From Burkholderiales bacterium PBB1 (GTDB lineage: Bacteria > Pseudomonadota > Gammaproteobacteria > Burkholderiales > Burkholderiaceae_C), in NCBI GenBank assembly GCA_002255905.1, contig NKIN01000001.1:434001-498000 (forward strand): 64,000 nt of DNA, given 5' to 3'. Within the stretch, counting starts at the first letter, position 1, and every line of letters starts with the position of its first letter. This document shows, in pieces, positions 26,501 to 32,778 of this stretch. Position numbers and translations under genes: made by a program. The notes beneath the pieces were generated by a model that was not told the origin of the DNA, did no database searches, and was given only the letters and a program-made list of their open reading frames with translations.

Positions 26501-26560
26501 CACCAGCGCAGCGGAGCTGGCCAGGCGCAGCAGGGTGCGAAGGAGGGGTGGCGTGTTCAT
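23543..26560 (-). CDS. mshQ: MshQ-like pilus-locus adhesin with beta-helical repeat region
   Basis: A 1005-residue exported protein (signal peptide about 1-28, ending AAQA). Residues about 40-250 are repeats of about 19 residues (GSITTTTGDITLDYQTTVV, then GSITTGSGAITVGQSGSVA, and so on), suggesting a right-handed beta helix. Cys-rich Ser/Thr regions with an immunoglobulin-like pattern follow. The C-terminal part, with VGRFFPAKFSLS, FGRLRLSSAVGPADRALPLPVTAQYW and NLVYRRENY at the end, matches the MshQ/DUF6701 family found at the end of MSHA operons. It is probably displayed with or on the pilus. The ATG overlaps the mshP stop (ATGA). Confidence 0.8.
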   Translation of the reverse strand: MNTPPLLRTLLRLASSAALVLCAMAAQAVDYKFPGANMPPGCSGKQGDYVCGDVTLAYGDTLTINGQKPATITIKGTLTTDTSTINEGGTASDLTLVVTGAVTLGYKAVVNANITAGSVIDKKGQVTIGGSITTTTGDITLDYQTTVVGSITTGSGAITVGQSGSVAGDVVSKTGSIAIGYAATVKGAVTGGGNVKLDQNSVVTGSITGSTGSVAVGYAAKVTGAISSAGTITVAQNAVASSCVTSTSSSSITLDYQSSVNSVCCGTSCSNSCVVNNSNSKMPPACSGAVATPDHYELSLPTSSISCLPSTVTVTACSNATSPCTNPSTSLSGATATLATTGASLGATTITFNSKGVATTTLSYPAAGQGAVASVTLSGESTAATSPRQCCPDGVKCAVANSCSTTFSTAGFIVSASTTGSAATLPAQTAGTASGTYYLRAVQTNTSTGACTGALSGSNTVNWAYQCNNPTTCSAGNLMSVNGGASTAITGNPNTAVSGYSSVAMTFDGNGNAPFTFTYADVGQVTLYASKSASGSLLSNLSGSSNAFVVKPANLVIGNLKQTAAPNLANPAAAGAAGAKFIKAGESFTATVTAQTSGGVATPNFGRESPAEGVLLTPTLVLPAGGSTGTLSNASIAGGTFASGSATVNTLAYSEVGIVTLSASIADGNYLGAGNVTGTASANVGRFFPAKFSLSAPSVTHRSGLTCAPASTFTHLGENFNLVFTLTAQNVAGATTANYVGAFAKLDPTTASNWNIAGLGGTTAFSAASDRLSLGTATGSWSNGIAKAVAVTASATRATTPDGPFNAAFGIAPTDSDGVAMSAFDMASASGGVNDRATVASVPLRFGRLRLSSAVGPADRALPLPVTAQYWSGSTWDTNTLDSCTTVPTTAVNFGNLMRTITAADTAAVGAITLAGGTGLLKLAAPAAGRVGTYDVALSLGSAAADASCLQPWTPATGDAASAGANLAYLRGAWCGSTYGNDPSARATFGQQSTQQNLVYRRENY

Positions 26561-27024
26561 CGCATCACCGTCCACGCGAGCTGCCGCTCGACATAGGTGG
26601 TGCCCGGGCTGGCCGCGGTGTTCGGGCAGCTGCCGCTCGTCGGCGTGTTGCAGGCGTTGGCGGTCAGTTGGTAGAAGGCCAGCGTCGTGCTGCCGTCGGT
26701 GCCTGCAGTCCGGCTGCAGCTGACGGTGATGGTGTAGCTGCCGAGGCCTGCCGCGGTGAAGCTGGTGGTGCTGAAGCATCCAGGCGCTGCGGCTGGCGGG
26801 GCGGGGTTGCGCAGCACCTGGAACGCAGCCCATTCGAGCCCTGCGCGCGCCGCCTGCATCGCACGGGCCGACTCGACCTCGGCGGCCGAGCCCAGGTGCT
26901 GGCGCGTGCTGACGCTGGCGATCGCCGCGCCCAGCGCCGCCAGCACGACGACGATGAAGAGCACCGACACCATGGTGAAGCCGGCGGTGCGGCGCTCAGG
27001 GCTGGTTGTTGACGTAGACCGCAT
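26557..27024 (-). CDS. mshP: MshP-like minor pilin / agglutinin biogenesis protein
   Basis: A 155-residue protein with a prepilin-like leader and hydrophobic helix (AGFTMVSVLFIVVVLAALGAAIASVSTRQHLGS). The expected Glu5 of classical pilins is missing, as is common in MshP/PilX-type proteins. Several Cys lie in the C-terminal part. It overlaps mshO by 29 bases and mshQ by 4. Confidence 0.75.
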   Translation of the reverse strand: MRSTSTTSPERRTAGFTMVSVLFIVVVLAALGAAIASVSTRQHLGSAAEVESARAMQAARAGLEWAAFQVLRNPAPPAAAPGCFSTTSFTAAGLGSYTITVSCSRTAGTDGSTTLAFYQLTANACNTPTSGSCPNTAASPGTTYVERQLAWTVMR

Positions 27025-27853
27025 GCTGCAGGCTCACGCTTTCGGTGTGGGTGGAGGTGTTGCCCGACAGCGTGAGCTGCAGGTTGACGAGGGCCGCGCG
27101 CGCAGCCACCAACGTGCCTTCGACGCTGAAGCGGCAGGCGCTGACGCCGGTGGCCAGCACCGCACGGCTGCCGCTGGTGGGTGGATCGGGTTGCGCCGCG
27201 ATGAAGCCGTAGCCCTGGTAACGCGTCAGGGTGCCGGCACCCAGGTCGCAGCGGTAGGTGACGGGTGAGCCGACGGCGGTCACGCGGTAAGGAGGTGCGT
27301 AGTCTCCGACCGGCAGGCCGGCCAGCGAGCTCAGCTGGATGGTCGACGCCGATCCGGCCGCGTTGGCCGCGGTGCGTCGATTCGACTGCGCTTGCGCCGC
27401 GGCGCTGCTGTTGTCGGCATAGGCGTTCGAGCCGGTGACGTTCGGGCCCAGGTTGTAGAAGACCAGTTGCTGCGACGCGCCCAGATTCAGTGGCGGGCCG
27501 ACGATGTCGAAGCTGTTGTCCACCGTGCCGAAGTCCAGCCGGTCGCCGCTCTCGGTCGCATAACGCGCCGCGCCGGTGGTCGGGATCAATTCCATCCCCA
27601 GACCCGAGGCCGTCACCCGCACGCTGTTGGGCAGGGCGATGGCCAGGTCGCGGCCCATGCGGCGCAACGACAGATCGGCGGTGTCGACCAGACCTGCGCG
27701 TGCCGCGGCGGCCATGTAGCCCTGCACGGGTTGCACGATGAAGCGGCCCACCACCGCGAACAGCACGCCGGTGACGGCGATCACCATCACCACCTCGATG
27801 AGCGTGAAGCCGCGCCAGGCATGGCGGGAGAGGTGAGGCTCAGAGCGAGGCAT
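26996..27853 (-). CDS. mshO: MshO-like minor pilin
   Basis: A 285-residue prepilin-like protein with the class III signal WRGFTLIEVVMVIAVTGVLFAVVGRFIV (cleavage after Gly, Glu5 present). A PilW/MshO-like body follows (LSLRRMGRDLAIALPNSVRV near 55-75). ATG 27853 is preferred; an earlier start at 27880 would overlap mshD more deeply. Confidence 0.8.
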   Translation of the reverse strand: MPRSEPHLSRHAWRGFTLIEVVMVIAVTGVLFAVVGRFIVQPVQGYMAAAARAGLVDTADLSLRRMGRDLAIALPNSVRVTASGLGMELIPTTGAARYATESGDRLDFGTVDNSFDIVGPPLNLGASQQLVFYNLGPNVTGSNAYADNSSAAAQAQSNRRTAANAAGSASTIQLSSLAGLPVGDYAPPYRVTAVGSPVTYRCDLGAGTLTRYQGYGFIAAQPDPPTSGSRAVLATGVSACRFSVEGTLVAARAALVNLQLTLSGNTSTHTESVSLQHAVYVNNQP

Positions 27854-28421
27854 TGGGCGCGTACCGGGTTCGGTAGCCATCCAGCGTCAGCGTGCCGCCT
27901 CGGGGGTCGGTGACGGTCACGCTGATGCGCAGCACATCGCCGCTGGCGGAGGTCATCGTGTTCAAGGCTGCGGCCGTCACGGCCACGCTGGCCTGGTAGC
28001 CCGACAGGCCCGCCACCGCGGTGTTCGTGATGTCGACGATGCCTTTCATCGCGTAACCGCCGTAGTCGTTCACATGATCGAACTGCGGGGTGGTGTAGCG
28101 GCTTTCGCCGGCTTCCGGGCCGATCGACTCGGTGAGCTTGCAGTCGGCGGTGCTGGTGGCGGTGGCGACGTTCGGATCGTCGCCATCGCAGAAGGTGAAC
28201 GGCATCAGGCTGGCTTCTTCCAGCAACGCCTCGGCAATGGCCAGCGACTGACGACGCAACATCGGATCGGCGCTGGTGCCGGTCGATTGGATGAACACCG
28301 CCAGCACGCCGGCCAGCGCAGCGCTGACCACGGCGATGAAGATCACCAGCTCGATGAGCGACAGACCGCGCAGGCGGTCAAGGGGCGCTGGGTTCTGGCA
28401 GTGCGTGAACGACGGGCGCAT
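27840..28421 (-). CDS. mshD: MshD-like minor pilin
   Basis: A 193-residue prepilin-like protein with LRGLSLIELVIFIAVVSAALAGVLAVFIQS (Glu5 present, Gly/Leu processing site), then LAIAEALLEEASLMPFTFCDGDDP, characteristic of MshD. Ends 14 bases inside the following mshO start. Confidence 0.8.
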   Translation of the reverse strand: MRPSFTHCQNPAPLDRLRGLSLIELVIFIAVVSAALAGVLAVFIQSTGTSADPMLRRQSLAIAEALLEEASLMPFTFCDGDDPNVATATSTADCKLTESIGPEAGESRYTTPQFDHVNDYGGYAMKGIVDITNTAVAGLSGYQASVAVTAAALNTMTSASGDVLRISVTVTDPRGGTLTLDGYRTRYAPNASL

Positions 28422-28477
28422 CGGGGTCTCGGAGAAGTCCGAGTTCGATGCTAGGGATCTCCCTCAGCCGCTAAACG

Positions 28478-28939
28478 TCAAGGAACGGCGCGAAACAGGC
28501 CTGTTTCTGTCTCGATCTGAAAGGACATCGAGGTTTTGCCGTAGCTCACGGTGACTGGCATTGCGCCGCCGGTCGAGGTGATGGCGCTGCCCGTGTTGCC
28601 TGCGTTGAAGGTGACCGTGCGGGGGCCGGCTTCAGCCAGACAGGGCGAGGCGCTGACCGGGCAGGCGACCGCTGCAAGCGTGCCGCCCTTGGCATACGCA
28701 TAGCTTGCGCCGGTGCCCGTGAAGGTGGCGACGATGGGGCGGCGTTGGGTCAGTGCCAGTCGCTGCATCGCTGCGGTCTGTGCCTTCAGCTCGTCGGCGA
28801 AGGCCCGCAGTCGAAAAGTGGTCAGGTCGAGTGCCGGCAGCGCGAACACCGCCAGCACGCCAATGACGATGATGACCATCACCAACTCGACCAGCGTGAA
28901 GCCGCCAGCGTCTCGCGCAGAGGGATGGCGAGGGCGCAT
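28478..28939 (-). CDS. mshC: MshC-like minor pilin
   Basis: A 153-residue GspH/MshC-type pseudopilin with leader AGGFTLVELVMVIIVIGVLAVFALPALD. It has a short beta-rich body with one Cys pair (ACPVSASPC). ATG 28939 gives a 12-residue leader. An in-frame GTG at 28975 next to a GGGGAG stretch is an alternative start. Confidence 0.78.
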   Translation of the reverse strand: MRPRHPSARDAGGFTLVELVMVIIVIGVLAVFALPALDLTTFRLRAFADELKAQTAAMQRLALTQRRPIVATFTGTGASYAYAKGGTLAAVACPVSASPCLAEAGPRTVTFNAGNTGSAITSTGGAMPVTVSYGKTSMSFQIETETGLFRAVP

Positions 28940-28993
28940 GGCGGCGGTGGCAGAAGGAGAGGTGAGGCGGGGCACGGCTCCCCGTCAGGGGGC

Positions 28994-29410
28994 TCAGTTG
29001 ATGCCGAGTGCGGTGAAGGTCGCGACGACCTTGTCGCCGGAGTTCGGCACGAAGACCAGCGTGCAGTTGGTGGCGACACCTGCCTGCAGCTTGTTCTCCT
29101 CGATCACGTACTCGCCACCACTCCCTTTGGGAAGCGCCGTCGTGTACTCGCCTTCGGTGTAGGTCTGCAGACCCTTCGCCACGTCAGTGCAGGTGGCCAT
29201 CTGCACGCCCTTGGCGGGGTTCGCCGTGCGGGTGGCGAAGTTCACCGAGGCTGCCGAGCTCAGTGAGCCGGCCACGCCGTTGACGGCGGCCTGGTTGGCG
29301 TCGGACTTCAGGTCCAGGTACTTGGGAATGGCCACGGCAGACAACACGCCGAGGATGACGATGACCATGATCAATTCGATCAGGGTGAAGCCGGTTTGGC
29401 GCGAGCGCAT
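28994..29410 (-). CDS. mshA: MSHA-type major pilin
   Basis: A 138-residue type IV pilin with the short leader MRSRQTG, then FTLIELIMVIVILGVLSAVAIPKYLDLKSDANQAAVNGVAG (Phe1, Glu5), and a conserved C-terminal disulfide pair (TC at about 71 and NC at about 120). It is first in the pilin run, preceded by a GGAGAT ribosome site and a 138-base gap. It is the best candidate for the major subunit, although MshB and MshA cannot be separated by eye. Confidence 0.85.
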   Translation of the reverse strand: MRSRQTGFTLIELIMVIVILGVLSAVAIPKYLDLKSDANQAAVNGVAGSLSSAASVNFATRTANPAKGVQMATCTDVAKGLQTYTEGEYTTALPKGSGGEYVIEENKLQAGVATNCTLVFVPNSGDKVVATFTALGIN

Positions 29411-29548
29411 GGCAGATCTCCAGGTTGAATCAAGGTGGAACCGTTCAGACCGAGCCGACTGCCCGGGCACTTGGGTGGCGTATCGGACGGCCCGGACCAT
29501 TTCTTGAGGGCTGGATCAGGGTTTGCCTGGAAATATCCGGGCGCATGC

Positions 29549-30787
29549 TCAGCCGCCGCCACGGCCTTGCGCCGCCCCCCCCAGGTTCCACAGCGGCAGG
29601 AAGATGCCCAGTGCCAGCACCAGCACCATCGCCCCGATGACCGTCAGCAGCAGCGGCTCGATGCTGGCCGCCAGCCCCTTGATGGCGTAATCGGTTTCGC
29701 GCTCGTACATGTCGGCGACCTCGATCATCAGGCTGTCGAGGTCGCCGGTTTCCTCGCCGACGGCGATCATCTGCAGCACCACGGGCGTGAAGATGCCGGC
29801 GGCTGCGGCGCAGCGCGACACGCTCTCGCCGCGCTCGACGCCTTCGCGCATCTGCTCGATGCGCTGGGCGATGTAGGCGTTGTCGACCGTTTGCGCCACC
29901 ACCGACATCGCGCGGCTGATCGGCACGCCGCTGCGGCTGGCGATGGCGAAGCTGCGCGCAAAGCGCGACAGCGTGCCCTTCAGCACGATCGGGCCGGCGA
30001 TCGGCAGCTTCAGCTTGAACCCGTCCCACATCAGCCGGCCGGGCGCGGTGGCGAGCCACGCGCGCAGGCCCCACCACGTTCCGACGCCACCGGCCAGCAG
30101 CAGCGGCCAGGCGTCGACGGTGAATTTCGAGATCGCCATCAGCAGCCGGGTGACCGGCGGCAACTCGGCCTTGAACTGGGCGAAGACGGTGGCAAAGGTC
30201 GGGATCACGAACAGGTTGATCACCAGCATCGCGATGGCAATCGCCACCAGCACCATCGTCGGGTAGCGCAACGCCTGCTTGATGCGCGAGCGCACGTCGA
30301 GTTCGAATTCGATGTGCTTGGCCAACCGGTCGAAGACCTCGGTCAGCCGGCCGCTCATTTCACCGACGCGCACCATCGCGATGTAGAAGCCGTTGAAGGC
30401 GTCGGTGTGTCGCTTCATGGCGGTGCCGAGCTCGTGGCCCTGTTCCAGGTTCGCCCGCAGATCGGCCAGCATCGCGCCCAGCGACGGCTTGGCAGCCGAC
30501 GCCTGCAGGCTGGACAGCGCCCGCAGGATGGGCACCCCGGCGCGTTGCAGGGTGTGCATCTGGCGCGAGAAGATCAGCACGTCCTCGTCCTTGATCGGCG
30601 CATTGCCCAGGCTGGGCCACAGGCTGACATGCGCGCTGGCAGTGGCCGCCGGCTTCTCGGTCAGCGACACCACGATCGTTCCGTTGGCCTGCAGCACTGC
30701 GGCCGCGGCGCCTGCGTTCTCGGCTTCGATCTCGCCGCGCGACGCTTCGCCGCCCGGCTTGCGCCCTTGCCAGGTGAACGTGGTCAT
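29549..30787 (-). CDS. mshG: MshG/GspF-like inner-membrane platform protein
   Basis: A 412-residue polytopic protein with two repeated T2SSF domains (about 70-195 and 275-400): FSRQMHTLQRAGVPILRAL...L and FARSFAIASRSGVPISRAM. Membrane segments lie near 175-195, 220-240 and 375-405. It couples the ATPases to pilin insertion. It starts one base after the stop of the second ATPase. Confidence 0.88.
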   Translation of the reverse strand: MTTFTWQGRKPGGEASRGEIEAENAGAAAAVLQANGTIVVSLTEKPAATASAHVSLWPSLGNAPIKDEDVLIFSRQMHTLQRAGVPILRALSSLQASAAKPSLGAMLADLRANLEQGHELGTAMKRHTDAFNGFYIAMVRVGEMSGRLTEVFDRLAKHIEFELDVRSRIKQALRYPTMVLVAIAIAMLVINLFVIPTFATVFAQFKAELPPVTRLLMAISKFTVDAWPLLLAGGVGTWWGLRAWLATAPGRLMWDGFKLKLPIAGPIVLKGTLSRFARSFAIASRSGVPISRAMSVVAQTVDNAYIAQRIEQMREGVERGESVSRCAAAAGIFTPVVLQMIAVGEETGDLDSLMIEVADMYERETDYAIKGLAASIEPLLLTVIGAMVLVLALGIFLPLWNLGGAAQGRGGG

Positions 30788-30788
30788 C

Positions 30789-32600
30789 TCAATCGCATTC
30801 GGTGGCCAGGCGCATCGCCTCGGCGACCGAGGTGGTGCCGGCGCGCACCAGGCTCAGCGCGCGGTGGGCCATCGTGCGGCCTTGCATCTGCTCGCGGGCG
30901 AGCTTGGCAAATTCGACCGGGTCGGCACGGGTGGCGGCCTGTGCGAGCTGGATGTTCATTTCCAGCATCTCGTAGACGCCAATGCGGCCGGCGTAGCCGG
31001 AGCCATTGCAGGCGGCGCAACCGCGGCCACGCAGCGTGCGCTCGGCCGCCGCGCCTTCGCCGCCCATCGCCGTCAGCCAGCCGGCCTCCTGCGGGGTGGG
31101 AAAGTGCGGCTCCGAGCAGTTGGTGCAATTGGCGCGCACCAGACGCTGGGCGATCACGGCTTGCAGGGCGCTGGCCACCATGAAGGCGGGCGCGCCCATG
31201 TCGAGCAGCCGGAACGGGGCACTCAGCGCATCGCGGGTGTGCAGCGAGGACAGCACCAGGTGACCGGTGATGGCCGCGCGCAGGCCGATGTCGGCGGTTT
31301 CGGGGTCGCGGATTTCGCCGACCAGGATCACGTCCGGGTCCTGTCGCAGCGTCGCGCGCAGCACGCGGGCAAAGCTGAGTTCGATCTTGTCGTTGACCTG
31401 CACCTGCGTCAGGCCGGGCAGCCGGTATTCGATCGGGTCTTCGACGGTGATGACCTTCAGCCGCTCGGCGTCAATCTCGGCCAGCGCCGCGTACAGCGTG
31501 GTGGTCTTGCCGGCACCGGTCGGTCCCGTGACCAGCACCATGCCCGAGGTGCGGCCGAGGATCTCCTGGAAGCGGATCAGCAGGTCTTGTGGCATGCCGA
31601 TCTCGTCGAGCCGGCGCATGCCCTTGCCGTGGCCCAGCAAGCGCATCACCACCGACTCGCCGTGGTGTGACGGCATCGTCGAGATCCGCACATCGACACC
31701 GTTGTCGCGCACGCGCACGGTGAATCGGCCGTCCTGTGGCAGTCGTTTTTCGGAAATGTCGAGGCCGGCCATCAACTTCAGGCGCTGGGCCAGCGCGCCG
31801 GCGATGCGCTTGTCGGCCTGGGTCTGCGTCTGCAGCACGCCGTCGACGCGGCTGCGGATCACGAGCCCGCCATCTTGCGGCTCGATGTGGATGTCCGAGG
31901 CACCCATCTGCACCGCATCTTCGAACACGCTTTGCAGCAGCCGCACCACCGGGGCGCTTTCGGCGGCGGCACTGGCGTCCAGCGTGCTGGTGTCGGCGGC
32001 GGCACCGACGTCGATTTCGAGCGCCTTGGCCAGGCCGGTGATTTCATCGGTGCGACGGTAGTGGCGGTCGAGTGCGGGCACCAACTGGCTCTCGGGCACC
32101 ACCGCAATGCGCACCTGGCGCTTGAGCAGCCGGCTCACCTCGTCGTAGGCCACCAGGTCGAGCGGGTCGACGAAGCCGACCAGCAGGTGCTCGCCCTGGT
32201 CTTCGAGCACGATCACGCGCAGGCGGCGCGCGGGCGACTCGGACAGCAGCCGAACCGTCTCGCTTTTGAGCGTGTAGTTCTTGAGGTTGACCGCCGGCAC
32301 GCGCAACTGGCGCGCCAGGCCGTGGGCCACCGATTCTTCGGTGACGAAGCCGGCCTCGATCAGCAACCGGCCCAGCCGCTTGCCGGTGCCGCGCTGCATT
32401 TCGAGGGCCTTTTGCAGTTGCTCCTCGGTGATCAGCATCTGCTTGACCAGCACGTCGCCCAGGCGCAGCTTTTCGCGTCGCGCGGGAGCGGGCGCCGGCA
32501 TCGGCGCCGGGGTGGCAGCGGGCGTGGCGGCTGCAGCGATGGCCGAGGCGGTGAGGTCCTCGGTCGCGGCCCATTGCAGCGGGGTCAGCATGTCGGCCAT
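30789..32600 (-). CDS. mshE: MshE-like pilus assembly ATPase with one c-di-GMP-binding MshEN domain
   Basis: A 603-residue GspE-family ATPase. The N-terminal MshEN domain has two half-motifs (about 46-70 LRLGDVLVKQMLITEEQLQKALEMQ and 76-100 RLGRLLIEAGFVTEESVAHGLARQ). Walker A GPTGAGKTT lies near residue 355, Asp-box VITVEDPIEY near 390, Walker B-like DVILVGEIRDPETA near 420, and a tetra-Cys zinc site (CTNC, CAAC) in the C-terminal domain. MshEN binds cyclic di-GMP in characterised MshE. The first ten residues, MADMLTPLQW, are identical to those of the preceding ATPase. Confidence 0.88.
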   Translation of the reverse strand: MADMLTPLQWAATEDLTASAIAAAATPAATPAPMPAPAPARREKLRLGDVLVKQMLITEEQLQKALEMQRGTGKRLGRLLIEAGFVTEESVAHGLARQLRVPAVNLKNYTLKSETVRLLSESPARRLRVIVLEDQGEHLLVGFVDPLDLVAYDEVSRLLKRQVRIAVVPESQLVPALDRHYRRTDEITGLAKALEIDVGAAADTSTLDASAAAESAPVVRLLQSVFEDAVQMGASDIHIEPQDGGLVIRSRVDGVLQTQTQADKRIAGALAQRLKLMAGLDISEKRLPQDGRFTVRVRDNGVDVRISTMPSHHGESVVMRLLGHGKGMRRLDEIGMPQDLLIRFQEILGRTSGMVLVTGPTGAGKTTTLYAALAEIDAERLKVITVEDPIEYRLPGLTQVQVNDKIELSFARVLRATLRQDPDVILVGEIRDPETADIGLRAAITGHLVLSSLHTRDALSAPFRLLDMGAPAFMVASALQAVIAQRLVRANCTNCSEPHFPTPQEAGWLTAMGGEGAAAERTLRGRGCAACNGSGYAGRIGVYEMLEMNIQLAQAATRADPVEFAKLAREQMQGRTMAHRALSLVRAGTTSVAEAMRLATECD

Positions 32601-32601
32601 G
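32571..32601 (-). repeat. 31-bp exact repeat at the ATPase start codon, copy A
   Basis: This block covers the start codon and first ten codons (MADMLTPLQW) of the 603-residue ATPase. It is identical, including wobble positions and one base before the ATG, to 35266-35296 at the start of the neighbouring ATPase. Codon bodies diverge immediately after it. Confidence 0.9.
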
Positions 32602-32716
32602 GTCGTGCTCGGTGATGGATGCGGTTCAGCGGCCTGCGGTGCGGCGCCATGGCACAGGCGCGAGCGGCGCAGACCCTCGTGCATCCAATGATGGGCTGGG
32701 CTGTTTCGCGGCAAAG

Positions 32717-32748
32717 CCCGATATCCGCCGGGCAGAGCCGCCAGTTCC
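32717..32748 (-). promoter_or_regulatory. Conserved leader element GGAACT-N19-TATCGGG, copy A
   Basis: On the minus strand GGAACT (32748-32743) and TATCGGG (32723-32717) are separated by 19 bases, between the stop of the long ATPase (32779) and the start of the short one (32600). The same pair with the same spacing occurs upstream of the long ATPase at 35436-35467. The downstream half forms a short hairpin, CCCG...CGGG. Promoter (GGAAC is ECF-sigma-like) and RNA element are both possible. Confidence 0.4.
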
Positions 32749-32778
32749 TTCGATCGGCTGCCCTGGGGCGCCGGCGAC

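Noticed and set aside
28978-28994. Attenuator hairpin after the major pilin
   Set aside because: CCCC and GGGG can pair but the stem does not extend further and no T-tract follows.
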